Part shown: positions 1 to 6,506 of the stretch, one piece after another | Position numbering within the stretch: position 1 is the first letter of the stretch | Layout of the letters: each line of letters starts with the position of its first letter | Source of the DNA: UBA8337 sp965657665 | GTDB lineage: Bacteria > Pseudomonadota > Alphaproteobacteria > RS24 | Assembly: GCA_965657665.1 (NCBI GenBank) | Contig: CBFHPF010000065.1 | Location: 1-7,931 of the forward strand | DNA length: 7,931 nt | Reading direction: 5' to 3' | The notes under the pieces: generated by a model | The model's database searches: none | What the model was told of the DNA's origin: nothing | What the model saw: only the letters and a program-made list of their open reading frames with translations | Made by a program: the position numbers and the translations under genes

Positions 1-38
1 TCAGCGGCGCGTAAAATGCGAAGGAAATCGGCAATCAT
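1..38 (-). CDS. N-terminal fragment of a probable CoxE-like VWA-domain protein
   Basis: Only the first 12 codons lie in the window, reading MIADFLRILRAA, and the gene continues past the left edge. The pattern of a hydrophobic F-L..LR-A-A start resembles the N-termini of CoxE-like von Willebrand factor A proteins, which commonly begin with a segment of this kind before an AG(L/V)PVS motif. The stronger argument is context: the gene starts 15 bp downstream of a MoxR-family AAA+ ATPase on the same strand. MoxR and VWA genes are classic partners that act together as a metal-dependent chaperone or cofactor-insertion pair. A purine-rich GGCGG lies upstream of the ATG, but the ribosome site is weak, so translation may be coupled to moxR. 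The identity is an inference from a few residues plus synteny. Confidence 0.45.
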   Translation of the reverse strand, partial: MIADFLRILRAA

Positions 39-53
39 GAGGTTTATCGCCGC

Positions 54-1013
54 CTATTGCACAGGCGTATCGGGCGACATTTGCGTCTCGCGCAATAGGC
101 GCGCCAACTCGCCCTCAACATTTTCAATATCGGATTTGAACTTCAGCAGCACATTCAGCGTGTTTTGCACAAACTCGCTATCCAGCACACCCATATTGAG
201 CAGCACAACCGTGCGCGCCCAATCAATTGTCTCGCTAACCGCGGGCGGCTTTTTCAAATCCATTTCCCGCACGGCTTGCACAAAGCTGACAATATTTTGC
301 CGCATCATGCCATCCATCTCAGGCACACGGGCTTGCAAAATCGTGTTTTCACGCGCCGCATCAGGAAACGGAATATACAAATGCAAACAGCGCCGCTTCA
401 GCGCGTCGCCTATTTCGCGCGTGTTATTTGAGGTCAAGAAAACAAGCGGCGGTTTCTTCGCTTTAATCGTGCCCAATTCGGGGATGGAGATTTGATAATC
501 CGACAGAATTTCCAGCAAGAACGCCTCAAACTCATCGTCTGATTTATCAATCTCATCAATCAGCAGCACGCAGCCATCATCTTTGCGCAGTGCTTCCAGC
601 AAAGGCCGCGTTTGAATAAACTGCTCAGAGAAGAACACATCTTCAAAATCATTCAGCCGCCCCATGCTGTCATCCAGCGAGGTTGCGCCCTGCATCACAT
701 CGCCGAGCTTTTCTTTCAGCACCTGCGTATAAAGAAGCTGCTTGCCATATTGCCATTCATACAGCGCCTTAGCCTCATCCAGCCCCTCATAGCATTGCAG
801 CCGTATCATATCGAGGCCGAGATATTCAGCCGTCGCCTTCGCCAATTCGGTTTTGCCGACACCGGGCGGGCCTTCAACCAAAAGCGGTTTTTCCAATTGC
901 TGCGCCAAATAAAGCGCGGTCGCAATTTGTTGATCACTCACATAGCCGAGCTTTTCATAACCCGCCATCATATTGCCAATCGCCTCAAGGGCGGGGTTCT
1001 TCACATCTGTCAT
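54..1013 (-). CDS. MoxR-family AAA+ ATPase (CoxD-like)
   Basis: This is a cytoplasmic AAA+ ATPase of 319 residues, within the usual MoxR length. Walker A is GPPGVGKT at residues 48-55, Walker B is VLLIDEID at 149-156, sensor 1 is the FLTSNNTRE stretch near 192-200, and the RR pair at 207-208 is placed as the arginine finger. The family acts with VWA-domain partners to activate or mature enzyme complexes, CoxD/CoxE for CO dehydrogenase being the named example. No client enzyme is visible here, so the substrate is unknown. I chose the ATG at 1013 over an upstream in-frame TTG at 1064. A GGGAAG Shine-Dalgarno sits 6 nt before this ATG, and the TTG coincides with the -35 box of the likely promoter. 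The gene ends 15 bp before the probable VWA partner and they very likely form an operon. Confidence 0.93.
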   Translation of the reverse strand: MTDVKNPALEAIGNMMAGYEKLGYVSDQQIATALYLAQQLEKPLLVEGPPGVGKTELAKATAEYLGLDMIRLQCYEGLDEAKALYEWQYGKQLLYTQVLKEKLGDVMQGATSLDDSMGRLNDFEDVFFSEQFIQTRPLLEALRKDDGCVLLIDEIDKSDDEFEAFLLEILSDYQISIPELGTIKAKKPPLVFLTSNNTREIGDALKRRCLHLYIPFPDAARENTILQARVPEMDGMMRQNIVSFVQAVREMDLKKPPAVSETIDWARTVVLLNMGVLDSEFVQNTLNVLLKFKSDIENVEGELARLLRETQMSPDTPVQ

Positions 1014-1019
1014 ATTTGT

Positions 1020-1025
1020 CTTCCC
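1020..1025 (-). promoter_or_regulatory. Ribosome binding site that fixes the moxR start
   Basis: On the minus strand this reads GGGAAG and lies 6 nt before the ATG at 1013. It supports the shorter start over the in-frame TTG at 1064, which would add 17 residues (MASRAFMLSS...) not expected in MoxR proteins. Confidence 0.7.
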
Positions 1026-1036
1026 ATTTGCCCGCG

Positions 1037-1064
1037 ACGATAGCATAAAAGCGCGGCTTGCCAA
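1037..1064 (-). promoter_or_regulatory. Predicted sigma70-type promoter of the moxR operon
   Basis: Reading on the minus strand, a -35 box TTGGCA (1064-1059, 5 of 6 matches to consensus) is followed by a 16-nt spacer and a -10 box TATCGT (1042-1037, 4 of 6 matches). Transcription would start near 1030, leaving a short leader of about 17 nt that contains the Shine-Dalgarno. The spacing and the fit to the chosen start support it, but this is pattern matching only. Confidence 0.45.
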
Positions 1065-1074
1065 GCATGCGCGC
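1047..1074 (-). terminator. Candidate intrinsic terminator of the transglycosylase gene
   Basis: On the minus strand, 26 bp after the mltB stop codon, a GC-only 5-bp stem (GCGCG at 1074-1070 with CGCGC at 1055-1051) encloses a second pairing of GCTT with AAGC (1066-1056). A 3-nt CAT bulge sits on the left side. TTTT (1050-1047) follows at once. The T-tract is short, so efficiency is uncertain. The element overlaps the -35 box and spacer of the moxR promoter. Confidence 0.4.
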
Positions 1075-1100
1075 GGGGCCTCACTGTCTGATAAGCGGCG

Positions 1101-2294
1101 TTATTTTGCGGTCAAGACGGTCAAAACGCCCGGCGTTGCATAGCCGTCAGCCACCAGCCCACGGTCTTTTTGATATTGCCGCACCGCCGCTATGGTTTGC
1201 CGCCCCAACACGCCGTCAACATCGCCTGTATCATAGCCAGCCTTAATCAGGGCGCGCTGCATATCGGCAATTTCTTCCGGCTTTAACGGTCGGTCGGCCA
1301 GCGGCCATTCGCGGGCAAACGGGGCCGAGCCGTCAAACCGCTCGCTCAAATGACTGACCGCCAGCGCATAGGCCGGCGCGGTGTTATAACGCAGCAAAGT
1401 GCGGAAATTTTTGGTCACCAAAAACACCGGGCCGCGCAAACCGGCCGGGGCAAATAAAGACAAATCGCCCAACTCGTCCTTAATTTCACGACCGGCGGCA
1501 CGAATGCCTTTATCGCGCCAATAAGCGGCGGGCTTCGGGCTTTTCAATTTAGCGACTGAGAAATCCATCGTCCCCGGCACACTGACTTCAAAGCCCCATA
1601 CCAAACCGCGCCGCCAGCCCATGCGCTTAAGATAATAAGCGGCAGAGGCGAGCGCATCTTTCGGCTCAGTCCAAATGTTTTTTATGCCGTCGCCCGTGCC
1701 GTCTGCCGAATAGCCCAGATAAGTGGTTGGGATAAATTGTGTGTGCCCCATCGCACCGGCCCAACTGCCCTTAAAGTTTTCCAGCGAGACATTGCCCGAT
1801 TGCAGAATTTCCAACGCCGCCAGCAATTGCTGACGGCCAAAATCAGCCCGCTTGCCGGTATAGCCCAAAGTGGCCAACGCCTGCAGCACGTCAAAGCTGC
1901 CTTTATTGCCGCCATAATTGGTCTCAACGCCCCAAATAGCGACGAGAATACCGCGCGGCACGCCGTATTTTTCTTCCAATTCAGTGAAAAAATCAGCCCG
2001 CTTTTTCAACTCGCGCCGCCCCAATGCAATGCGCTCATCGGTCACCATATGCACCAAATAAGCCCAAATGGGTTTGACATATTCGGGTTGGCGCGCCGCC
2101 AAACGCTGCACGTCTTCATTGGGCGATAAGCGGTCGAGCGCGCGCAAATATTTCTTATCAATACCGTCAGCCGCGGCTTGTTTTTTCACATCAGTAATAA
2201 ACGCGCCAAACTGCCGCTTTTCAACAGCATTATCGGCATAAGCCGGCACAGCCAGAATTAAACTGCTGCAAAAGGCGATGATGGCCGAACGCAC
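1101..2294 (-). CDS. mltB: Lytic murein transglycosylase, MltB family, with peptidoglycan-binding domain
   Basis: This is a periplasmic enzyme of 397 residues that cleaves the MurNAc-GlcNAc bond of murein and forms 1,6-anhydro-MurNAc. Residues 1-20 are a Sec signal peptide ending in AYA before Asp21. There is no lipobox, so it should be soluble rather than a lipoprotein like E. coli MltB. The SLT_2-type catalytic domain covers roughly 28-325. The catalytic glutamate is predicted as Glu124 in AIWGVETNYGG, and the family motif WAGAMGHTQFIPTTY is at 178-192. A PG_binding_1 domain fills about 340-395, including GDVDGVLGRQT. The start is GTG, chosen because a strong GGGAGGA lies 5 nt upstream and the signal peptide begins directly after it. 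It is divergent from galU and is probably transcribed alone. The symbol is by family; the soluble two-domain form could equally be called a membrane-bound-lytic-transglycosylase B homologue. Confidence 0.93.
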   Translation of the reverse strand: MRSAIIAFCSSLILAVPAYADNAVEKRQFGAFITDVKKQAAADGIDKKYLRALDRLSPNEDVQRLAARQPEYVKPIWAYLVHMVTDERIALGRRELKKRADFFTELEEKYGVPRGILVAIWGVETNYGGNKGSFDVLQALATLGYTGKRADFGRQQLLAALEILQSGNVSLENFKGSWAGAMGHTQFIPTTYLGYSADGTGDGIKNIWTEPKDALASAAYYLKRMGWRRGLVWGFEVSVPGTMDFSVAKLKSPKPAAYWRDKGIRAAGREIKDELGDLSLFAPAGLRGPVFLVTKNFRTLLRYNTAPAYALAVSHLSERFDGSAPFAREWPLADRPLKPEEIADMQRALIKAGYDTGDVDGVLGRQTIAAVRQYQKDRGLVADGYATPGVLTVLTAK

Positions 2295-2299
2295 GATAT

Positions 2300-2306
2300 T
2301 CCTCCC
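2300..2306 (-). promoter_or_regulatory. Strong ribosome binding site supporting a GTG start for mltB
   Basis: On the minus strand this reads GGGAGGA, near-perfect to the anti-Shine-Dalgarno, and lies 5 nt before the GTG at 2294. It decides the start of the transglycosylase, which has no suitable ATG ahead of its signal peptide. Confidence 0.75.
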
Positions 2307-2346
2307 AGAAAGGCAGATGCGAAGCGGTTTGCCCGCCTGTCATCAA

Positions 2347-2368
2347 TTTGTAGGAATCAATCTACAAA
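2347..2368. repeat. Perfect 7-bp inverted repeat, possible operator
   Basis: TTTGTAG (2347-2353) and CTACAAA (2362-2368) are perfect reverse complements separated by 8 nt. The element lies in the divergent region between mltB and galU and overlaps the -10 box of the candidate mltB promoter. The size and spacing suit a dimeric transcription factor. A hairpin is less likely to matter because the stem is AT-rich and no T-tract follows in either direction. The bound factor is unknown. Confidence 0.35.
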
Positions 2369-2386
2369 AGATTCATGCACAAACAA
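2359..2386 (-). promoter_or_regulatory. Weak candidate promoter for mltB
   Basis: On the minus strand TTGTTT (2386-2381, 3 of 6) is followed after 16 nt by TAGATT (2364-2359, 4 of 6). It faces mltB and would give a leader of nearly 60 nt. The match is poor and rests mainly on position. I found no convincing promoter for galU on the plus strand in 2340-2466. A tandem 8-bp repeat GAAAAAGC at 2421-2436 is the only other pattern there. Confidence 0.22.
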
Positions 2387-2466
2387 GCTTTGAGCTATCT
2401 TGCCGATATATGAGGTGAGTGAAAAAGCGAAAAAGCGGACATTATTCAGGGTAAAGGAACGCTGGC

Positions 2467-3345
2467 ATGCGCGATAAAATTGAAACCGTTGTATTTCCCG
2501 TTGCCGGTTTAGGCACACGGTTTTTACCGGCCACCAAAGCCGTGCCGAAAGAAATGCTGCCCGTCGTCGATAAGCCGCTCATTCAGTGGGCGGTTGAGGA
2601 AGCCGCCGCCGCCGGATGCACGCGCTTTGTGTTTGTTACTGCGCCTGAAAAAGGCGCGATTATGAACCATTTTTCTGATGCACCGCATTATCAAGAGCTT
2701 CTAGAAGCGCGCGGCAAAACCAAAGAACTGGCATTGCTGAAAGCCGGTCTGCCGGAAAATGCTGAGATTATCGAAACCTATCAAGACGAGCCTTTAGGGC
2801 TTGGTCATGCCATTTGGTGCGCCCATGAGGCAACCGGCGACAAGCCTTTCGCGGTGATTTTGCCCGATGATATGGTGCAGCACTCTACCGGCTGCTTGTC
2901 GCAAATGGTTGCCGCTTATCAAGATATTGGCGGCAATTTGGTGGCGGTTGAAAATGTGCCCGCCGACCAGACACATCGCTATGGCGTGCTTGACCCGACC
3001 TCAGAAGCTGACGGGCTGGTTGAGGTTAAAGGGCTGGTCGAAAAACCCGCGCCGCAAGATGCCCCGTCAACACTGGCGATTATCGGGCGTTATATTCTCG
3101 CGCCCGAGATTATGCAGACGCTATCCGCGTTTAAAAAAGGCGCCGGTGGTGAAATTCAAATCACTGATGCAATGGCGGAGCTTATCGGCACAGTGCCGAT
3201 GCACGGCTTTCGTTTTAACGGCACGCGCTTTGATTGCGGCAATCGCGACGGCTTCCTCGAAGCTAATTTGGCCTATGCCGTTGCCGCGCTGGATGGCGAC
3301 GAACAAGCAGCGTTGAAGGCGCGCTTGCGTCCCTTATTGGATTAA
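2467..3345 (+). CDS. galU: UTP--glucose-1-phosphate uridylyltransferase
   Basis: This cytoplasmic enzyme makes UDP-glucose and pyrophosphate from UTP and glucose-1-phosphate, supplying LPS core, exopolysaccharide and other glycan pathways. At 292 residues it matches bacterial GalU. The nucleotide-binding signature GLGTRFLPATKAVPKEMLP spans residues 14-32. PDD, with the metal-contact aspartates, is near 133-135. The sugar-phosphate-contacting GLVEKP contains Lys193. GGEIQITD is at 227-234, and a GTRFDCGNRDGF block lies near the C-terminus. All are typical of GalU and separate it from RmlA-type thymidylyltransferases. The start ATG has AAGGA 8 nt upstream. It lies 50 bp before kdsD on the same strand, so co-transcription is plausible. 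Confidence 0.96.
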   Translation: MRDKIETVVFPVAGLGTRFLPATKAVPKEMLPVVDKPLIQWAVEEAAAAGCTRFVFVTAPEKGAIMNHFSDAPHYQELLEARGKTKELALLKAGLPENAEIIETYQDEPLGLGHAIWCAHEATGDKPFAVILPDDMVQHSTGCLSQMVAAYQDIGGNLVAVENVPADQTHRYGVLDPTSEADGLVEVKGLVEKPAPQDAPSTLAIIGRYILAPEIMQTLSAFKKGAGGEIQITDAMAELIGTVPMHGFRFNGTRFDCGNRDGFLEANLAYAVAALDGDEQAALKARLRPLLD

Positions 3346-3384
3346 TCGGCAAATTCGGGCATATATAGCGCATATTGATATCTC

Positions 3385-3388
3385 GGAG
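3385..3388 (+). promoter_or_regulatory. Ribosome binding site that fixes the kdsD start
   Basis: GGAG lies 7 nt before the ATG at 3396. It favours this ATG over the in-frame TTG at 3375, which has no comparable site and would add seven residues (MISRSFS). Confidence 0.65.
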
Positions 3389-3395
3389 TTTTTCG

Positions 3396-4352
3396 ATGGC
3401 GCATGACGCACTGATTTCTGCCCGCAACACACTGGCCGCTGAGGCGTCCGGCCTCACACAATTGGCTGATGCGCTGGGCGATAATTTCGTAAACGCCATT
3501 GAATTACTGGCAGAGACCAAAGGTCGGGTGATTATTTCCGGCATGGGCAAAAGCGGTCATATCGGCCATAAAATCGCTGCCACTATGGCCTCAACCGGCA
3601 CGCCGGCTTATTTTGTTCATCCGGCAGAAGCCAGCCATGGCGATTTGGGCATGATTACCCAAGACGATGTGGTGCTGGCACTCAGCTGGTCGGGCGGCAC
3701 GCAAGAGCTTGCCAGCCTGTTAAACTATACCAAGCGTTTTGATATTCCGTTGATTGCCATTACTTCCGGTGCTGACAGTCTGCTAGGCAAAGCGGCGAGC
3801 ATATGCCTGACTTTGCCAAAAGCCGAAGAGGCCTGCCCGAACGGCTTGGCCCCAACCACCTCAACCACCATGCAATTGGCTCTGGGCGATGCGCTTGCCG
3901 TTGCTCTTTTGGAGCGGCGCAATTTTTCTGCCGCCGATTTCAAAAACTTTCACCCAGGCGGCAAGCTTGGTGCCAGCCTTAGCCGCGTCCGCGATGTGAT
4001 GCATCACGGCGATGCGCTGCCCCTTGCGGCGGCCGATATGAAAATGGATGAAGCGGTGTTGCTGATGACCGAAAAAGGTTTCGGTTGTCTTGGTATTCTT
4101 GACGCGCAAGGCGCGTTGGGCGGCATCATCACTGATGGCGATTTGCGCCGCCACATGAACAGTGACTTGCTGAGCAAAACCACCGGCGACATTATGACCG
4201 CCGCGCCGCAAGTTATTTCAGGTGACAAAATGACGGCGGAAGCCCTAAGCTTAATGCAAGAAAGCAAAATTCAGTGCTTGTTTGTTTGCGAGGAGGGTAA
4301 ACCGACAGGCCTCGTAAGGGTTTTGGATTTGTTGCGGTTAGGTACTGCCTAG
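3396..4352 (+). CDS. kdsD: Arabinose-5-phosphate isomerase (KpsF/GutQ family)
   Basis: This enzyme interconverts D-ribulose-5-phosphate and D-arabinose-5-phosphate, the first committed step toward Kdo, the inner-core sugar of LPS. The protein has 318 residues, close to the family norm. An N-terminal SIS domain (about 35-170) carries GMGKSGH at 49-55, EASHGDLG near 78-85 and SWSGGTQE at 97-104. Two CBS repeats follow at about 197-257 and 263-317. The residues matching those reported as catalytic in E. coli KdsD (Lys59, Glu111, Glu152, His193) are all present at a constant offset of seven: Lys52, Glu104, Glu145 and His186 in HPGGKLG. The CBS pair suggests allosteric control by a nucleotide or sugar ligand. 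It follows galU, and its 3' end forms part of the hairpin in front of the receptor gene. KpsF or GutQ are alternative paralogue names. Confidence 0.94.
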   Translation: MAHDALISARNTLAAEASGLTQLADALGDNFVNAIELLAETKGRVIISGMGKSGHIGHKIAATMASTGTPAYFVHPAEASHGDLGMITQDDVVLALSWSGGTQELASLLNYTKRFDIPLIAITSGADSLLGKAASICLTLPKAEEACPNGLAPTTSTTMQLALGDALAVALLERRNFSAADFKNFHPGGKLGASLSRVRDVMHHGDALPLAAADMKMDEAVLLMTEKGFGCLGILDAQGALGGIITDGDLRRHMNSDLLSKTTGDIMTAAPQVISGDKMTAEALSLMQESKIQCLFVCEEGKPTGLVRVLDLLRLGTA

Positions 4353-4370
4353 CCCTAAAGGGAGGCAGTA
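4343..4370 (+). promoter_or_regulatory. Hairpin burying the Shine-Dalgarno of the TonB-dependent receptor
   Basis: TACTGCCT (4343-4350) is perfectly complementary to AGGCAGTA (4363-4370). Inside it, after an AG bulge, CCC (4353-4355) can pair with GGG (4360-4362) around a TAAA loop. The right arm ends on the base before the receptor ATG. The full Shine-Dalgarno GGGAGG (4360-4365), 5 nt from that ATG, is therefore base-paired. The left arm is the last codons of kdsD, and its TAG stop (4350-4352) spans the stem-bulge junction. A ribosome finishing kdsD would melt the structure. Coupling of receptor translation to kdsD is the simplest reading; a terminator is unlikely because no T-tract follows. 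Confidence 0.55.
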
Positions 4371-6482
4371 ATGCACAACACCAAGAATACAAGAAACACC
4401 AAATTCACCGCCATTTTATTGGCGACAACAGCATTCACCACGACGGCACTTGTGCCCGCCATGGCGCAAACCGCTGTGCTGGACGAAGTGGTTGTGACCA
4501 CCACGCGCACCGAGACGGTTCGGCTCGACAATCCGGGCAATATCGCCACCATCGACCCGTCTGAAACGGTTAATCTGTTTCCCGTTGAATTGGTTAATCG
4601 CGCCCCCGGCGTGCATATTCATCGCGGTAGTGGGCAAGAGCATCTGACAGCTATTCGCTCGCCTGTATTGGTGGGCGGTGCCGGTGCCGGTTCTTTCCTT
4701 TATCTCGAAGACGGTATTCCCATGCGCGCGCCGGGCTTTGCCAATGTTAATGCGTTGATGGATGCGCAACCGCAAAATGGCGGCAGCGTTGAAGTGGTGC
4801 GCGGGCCGGGCTCTGCGCTTTATGGCTCTAATGCCGTGCACGGGCTGATTAACTTTGTCTCTGCGCCAATGGATAATTCAGAGCGCAGTATGAACCTCGC
4901 TTATGGCTCCTATGGCCGCCATGCTGTCGGTATTCAAACCGCACAGCAGCACGCCAATTTCACCTCACGGGTAACGCTGGATTTGAATGGCGACCATGAA
5001 GGCTATCGCGACGAGCAAGGCTTTGCACAGCAAAAAGCACGGCTGGAAACCGCTTGGCAGAGCGGCAGCACCGGCTATCGCTTCTCGCTGGCAACCATGA
5101 ACCTCAATCAAGAAACAGCGGGTTATATTAAAACCGAAGATTGCGGTGACGGCACAGTTGAAGCCTATAAGGTCGAAAGCTGCGCCACTACAAACGCCAA
5201 TGATGATGCTTATCGCGACGCGACCGCGACCCGCTCTTATTTGCGGATGACGACAGATTTGGATGATGGCGCGACACTGACACTGACGCCGTATTTCCGC
5301 ACCAATGATATGCAATTCTTCATGCACTTCTTGCCCGGCACACCGCTGGAAGAAAACAAGCACACCTCATTCGGCCTGCAAGCCAGCTATGCCCGCAATA
5401 CCGGCAAACTGTCTTATGTCACCGGACTTGATATTGAACTGACCAATGGCGAATTGACCGAAGTGCAAACGGAAGCAGCCACCGGGTTTAATGCCAACAA
5501 TTATCTAGTCGGCACGCATTATGATTTTGAAGTTGAAGCCCAAACAATTGCGCCATATGTGCATGCGGTTTGGAACTGGTCGGATAAGACCGATATCACT
5601 GTCGGTGCGCGTATTGAGCAAACCGATTATGATTACACCAACAACACAGATACCGGATTACAAGGCAAACTTTTCCGCCCGGCCAGCCAATCAAATGATT
5701 TTTCAGATATATCGCCAAAATTAGGCGTTGTGCACAAGCTGGCTGAAAACCGTCGTGTTTTCGCCAATCTGGCCCGCGCCGCGCGCGCGCCGCAAGTAAC
5801 CGATTTATATCGTTTGCGAGACGACGACAGAACAGGCGCTTTGCTGCCCCCAGAACCCTCCAGCTTTGATTCAGAAACACTCGACAGTCTGGAACTCGGT
5901 TATCGCGCGGTTTATCCAGGTGCCTCTTATGAACTGTCTGCTTTCGTAATGCAGAAAGAAAATTACCACTTCCGAGATGGCGATGACCGCTATGAGTTGA
6001 ATGGCGAGACCGACCATCAGGGCATTGAGTTGAGCATGAACTGGGCATTGAGCACAGATATCGAATTACAAACCAATCTGACTTACGCGCAGCATGAATA
6101 TGCTTTCACTCGTGAAATTGCCGACGGAAATCCAAATGAACTTGAAGCAATAAAAGAAGGCGACACAATTGACGGCGCACCGGAAACACTTGGCAGCACC
6201 ACGCTGACTTATAAAGCCAGTGAAAAGCTGAATGTCGCGCTGAATTGGGAACATGTCGGCAGCTATTTTATGGATGCCAGCAACAGCACCGAATATGACG
6301 GGCATGATATTTTCGCCGCCACACTGGATTATGCGCTGTCAGCCGACACCGCCTTGGCATTGCGCATCGACAATCTGTTTGACGAAGCTTACGCCACACG
6401 CGCTGATAAATGGTTTGACGATAATCGCTACTTCCCGGGCGAAGAGCGTCGCTTCATGGCGCGCATTAATCGCAGCTTCTAA
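4371..6482 (+). CDS. TonB-dependent outer-membrane receptor, substrate unknown
   Basis: This 703-residue protein is a TonB-gated outer-membrane importer, normally for iron chelates, cobalamin or similar large ligands. A Sec signal peptide covers residues 1-32 (cleavage after AMA), with an unusual Asn/Thr/Lys-rich start NTKNTRNTK. The TonB box is LDEVVVTTTR at 37-46. The plug domain spans about 50-170 and includes VEVVRGPGSALYGSNAVHGLINF. The remaining 530 or so residues are a beta-barrel ending in the terminal Phe needed for Bam recognition. NLFDEAYATR near the C-terminus is a typical late-barrel motif. The only cysteines, Cys258 and Cys271, flank a short stretch likely to be an extracellular loop and may form a disulfide. 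No exbB/exbD/tonB, periplasmic binding protein or riboswitch is nearby, so the ligand cannot be assigned. It starts 18 bp after kdsD behind an occluding hairpin. Confidence 0.94.
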   Translation: MHNTKNTRNTKFTAILLATTAFTTTALVPAMAQTAVLDEVVVTTTRTETVRLDNPGNIATIDPSETVNLFPVELVNRAPGVHIHRGSGQEHLTAIRSPVLVGGAGAGSFLYLEDGIPMRAPGFANVNALMDAQPQNGGSVEVVRGPGSALYGSNAVHGLINFVSAPMDNSERSMNLAYGSYGRHAVGIQTAQQHANFTSRVTLDLNGDHEGYRDEQGFAQQKARLETAWQSGSTGYRFSLATMNLNQETAGYIKTEDCGDGTVEAYKVESCATTNANDDAYRDATATRSYLRMTTDLDDGATLTLTPYFRTNDMQFFMHFLPGTPLEENKHTSFGLQASYARNTGKLSYVTGLDIELTNGELTEVQTEAATGFNANNYLVGTHYDFEVEAQTIAPYVHAVWNWSDKTDITVGARIEQTDYDYTNNTDTGLQGKLFRPASQSNDFSDISPKLGVVHKLAENRRVFANLARAARAPQVTDLYRLRDDDRTGALLPPEPSSFDSETLDSLELGYRAVYPGASYELSAFVMQKENYHFRDGDDRYELNGETDHQGIELSMNWALSTDIELQTNLTYAQHEYAFTREIADGNPNELEAIKEGDTIDGAPETLGSTTLTYKASEKLNVALNWEHVGSYFMDASNSTEYDGHDIFAATLDYALSADTALALRIDNLFDEAYATRADKWFDDNRYFPGEERRFMARINRSF

Positions 6483-6506
6483 AGCGGAGATAAAAGCGTT
6501 TCGATT

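Noticed and set aside
612..1043. Long plus-strand open frame opposite moxR, and similar frames opposite mltB, kdsD, msrA and the receptor
   Set aside because: They lie antisense to strongly conserved genes, show His/Arg/Ile-rich low-quality composition and no recognisable domain, and lack convincing ribosome sites.
3337..3367. TTGGAT with TATATA before kdsD, considered as an internal promoter
   Set aside because: The spacer is 19 nt and the match is poor; the AT-rich gap alone is not enough evidence.
4200..4370. Search for a cobalamin or other riboswitch ahead of the TonB-dependent receptor
   Set aside because: Only 18 bp separate it from kdsD and no riboswitch-like conserved boxes are seen; the local hairpin is the only structure I can support.
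5771..5794. Run of alternating CG-rich sequence in the receptor gene, considered as a Z-DNA or repeat element
   Set aside because: It is explained by the Ala/Arg-rich codons of a conserved barrel segment and is too short to support a structural claim.
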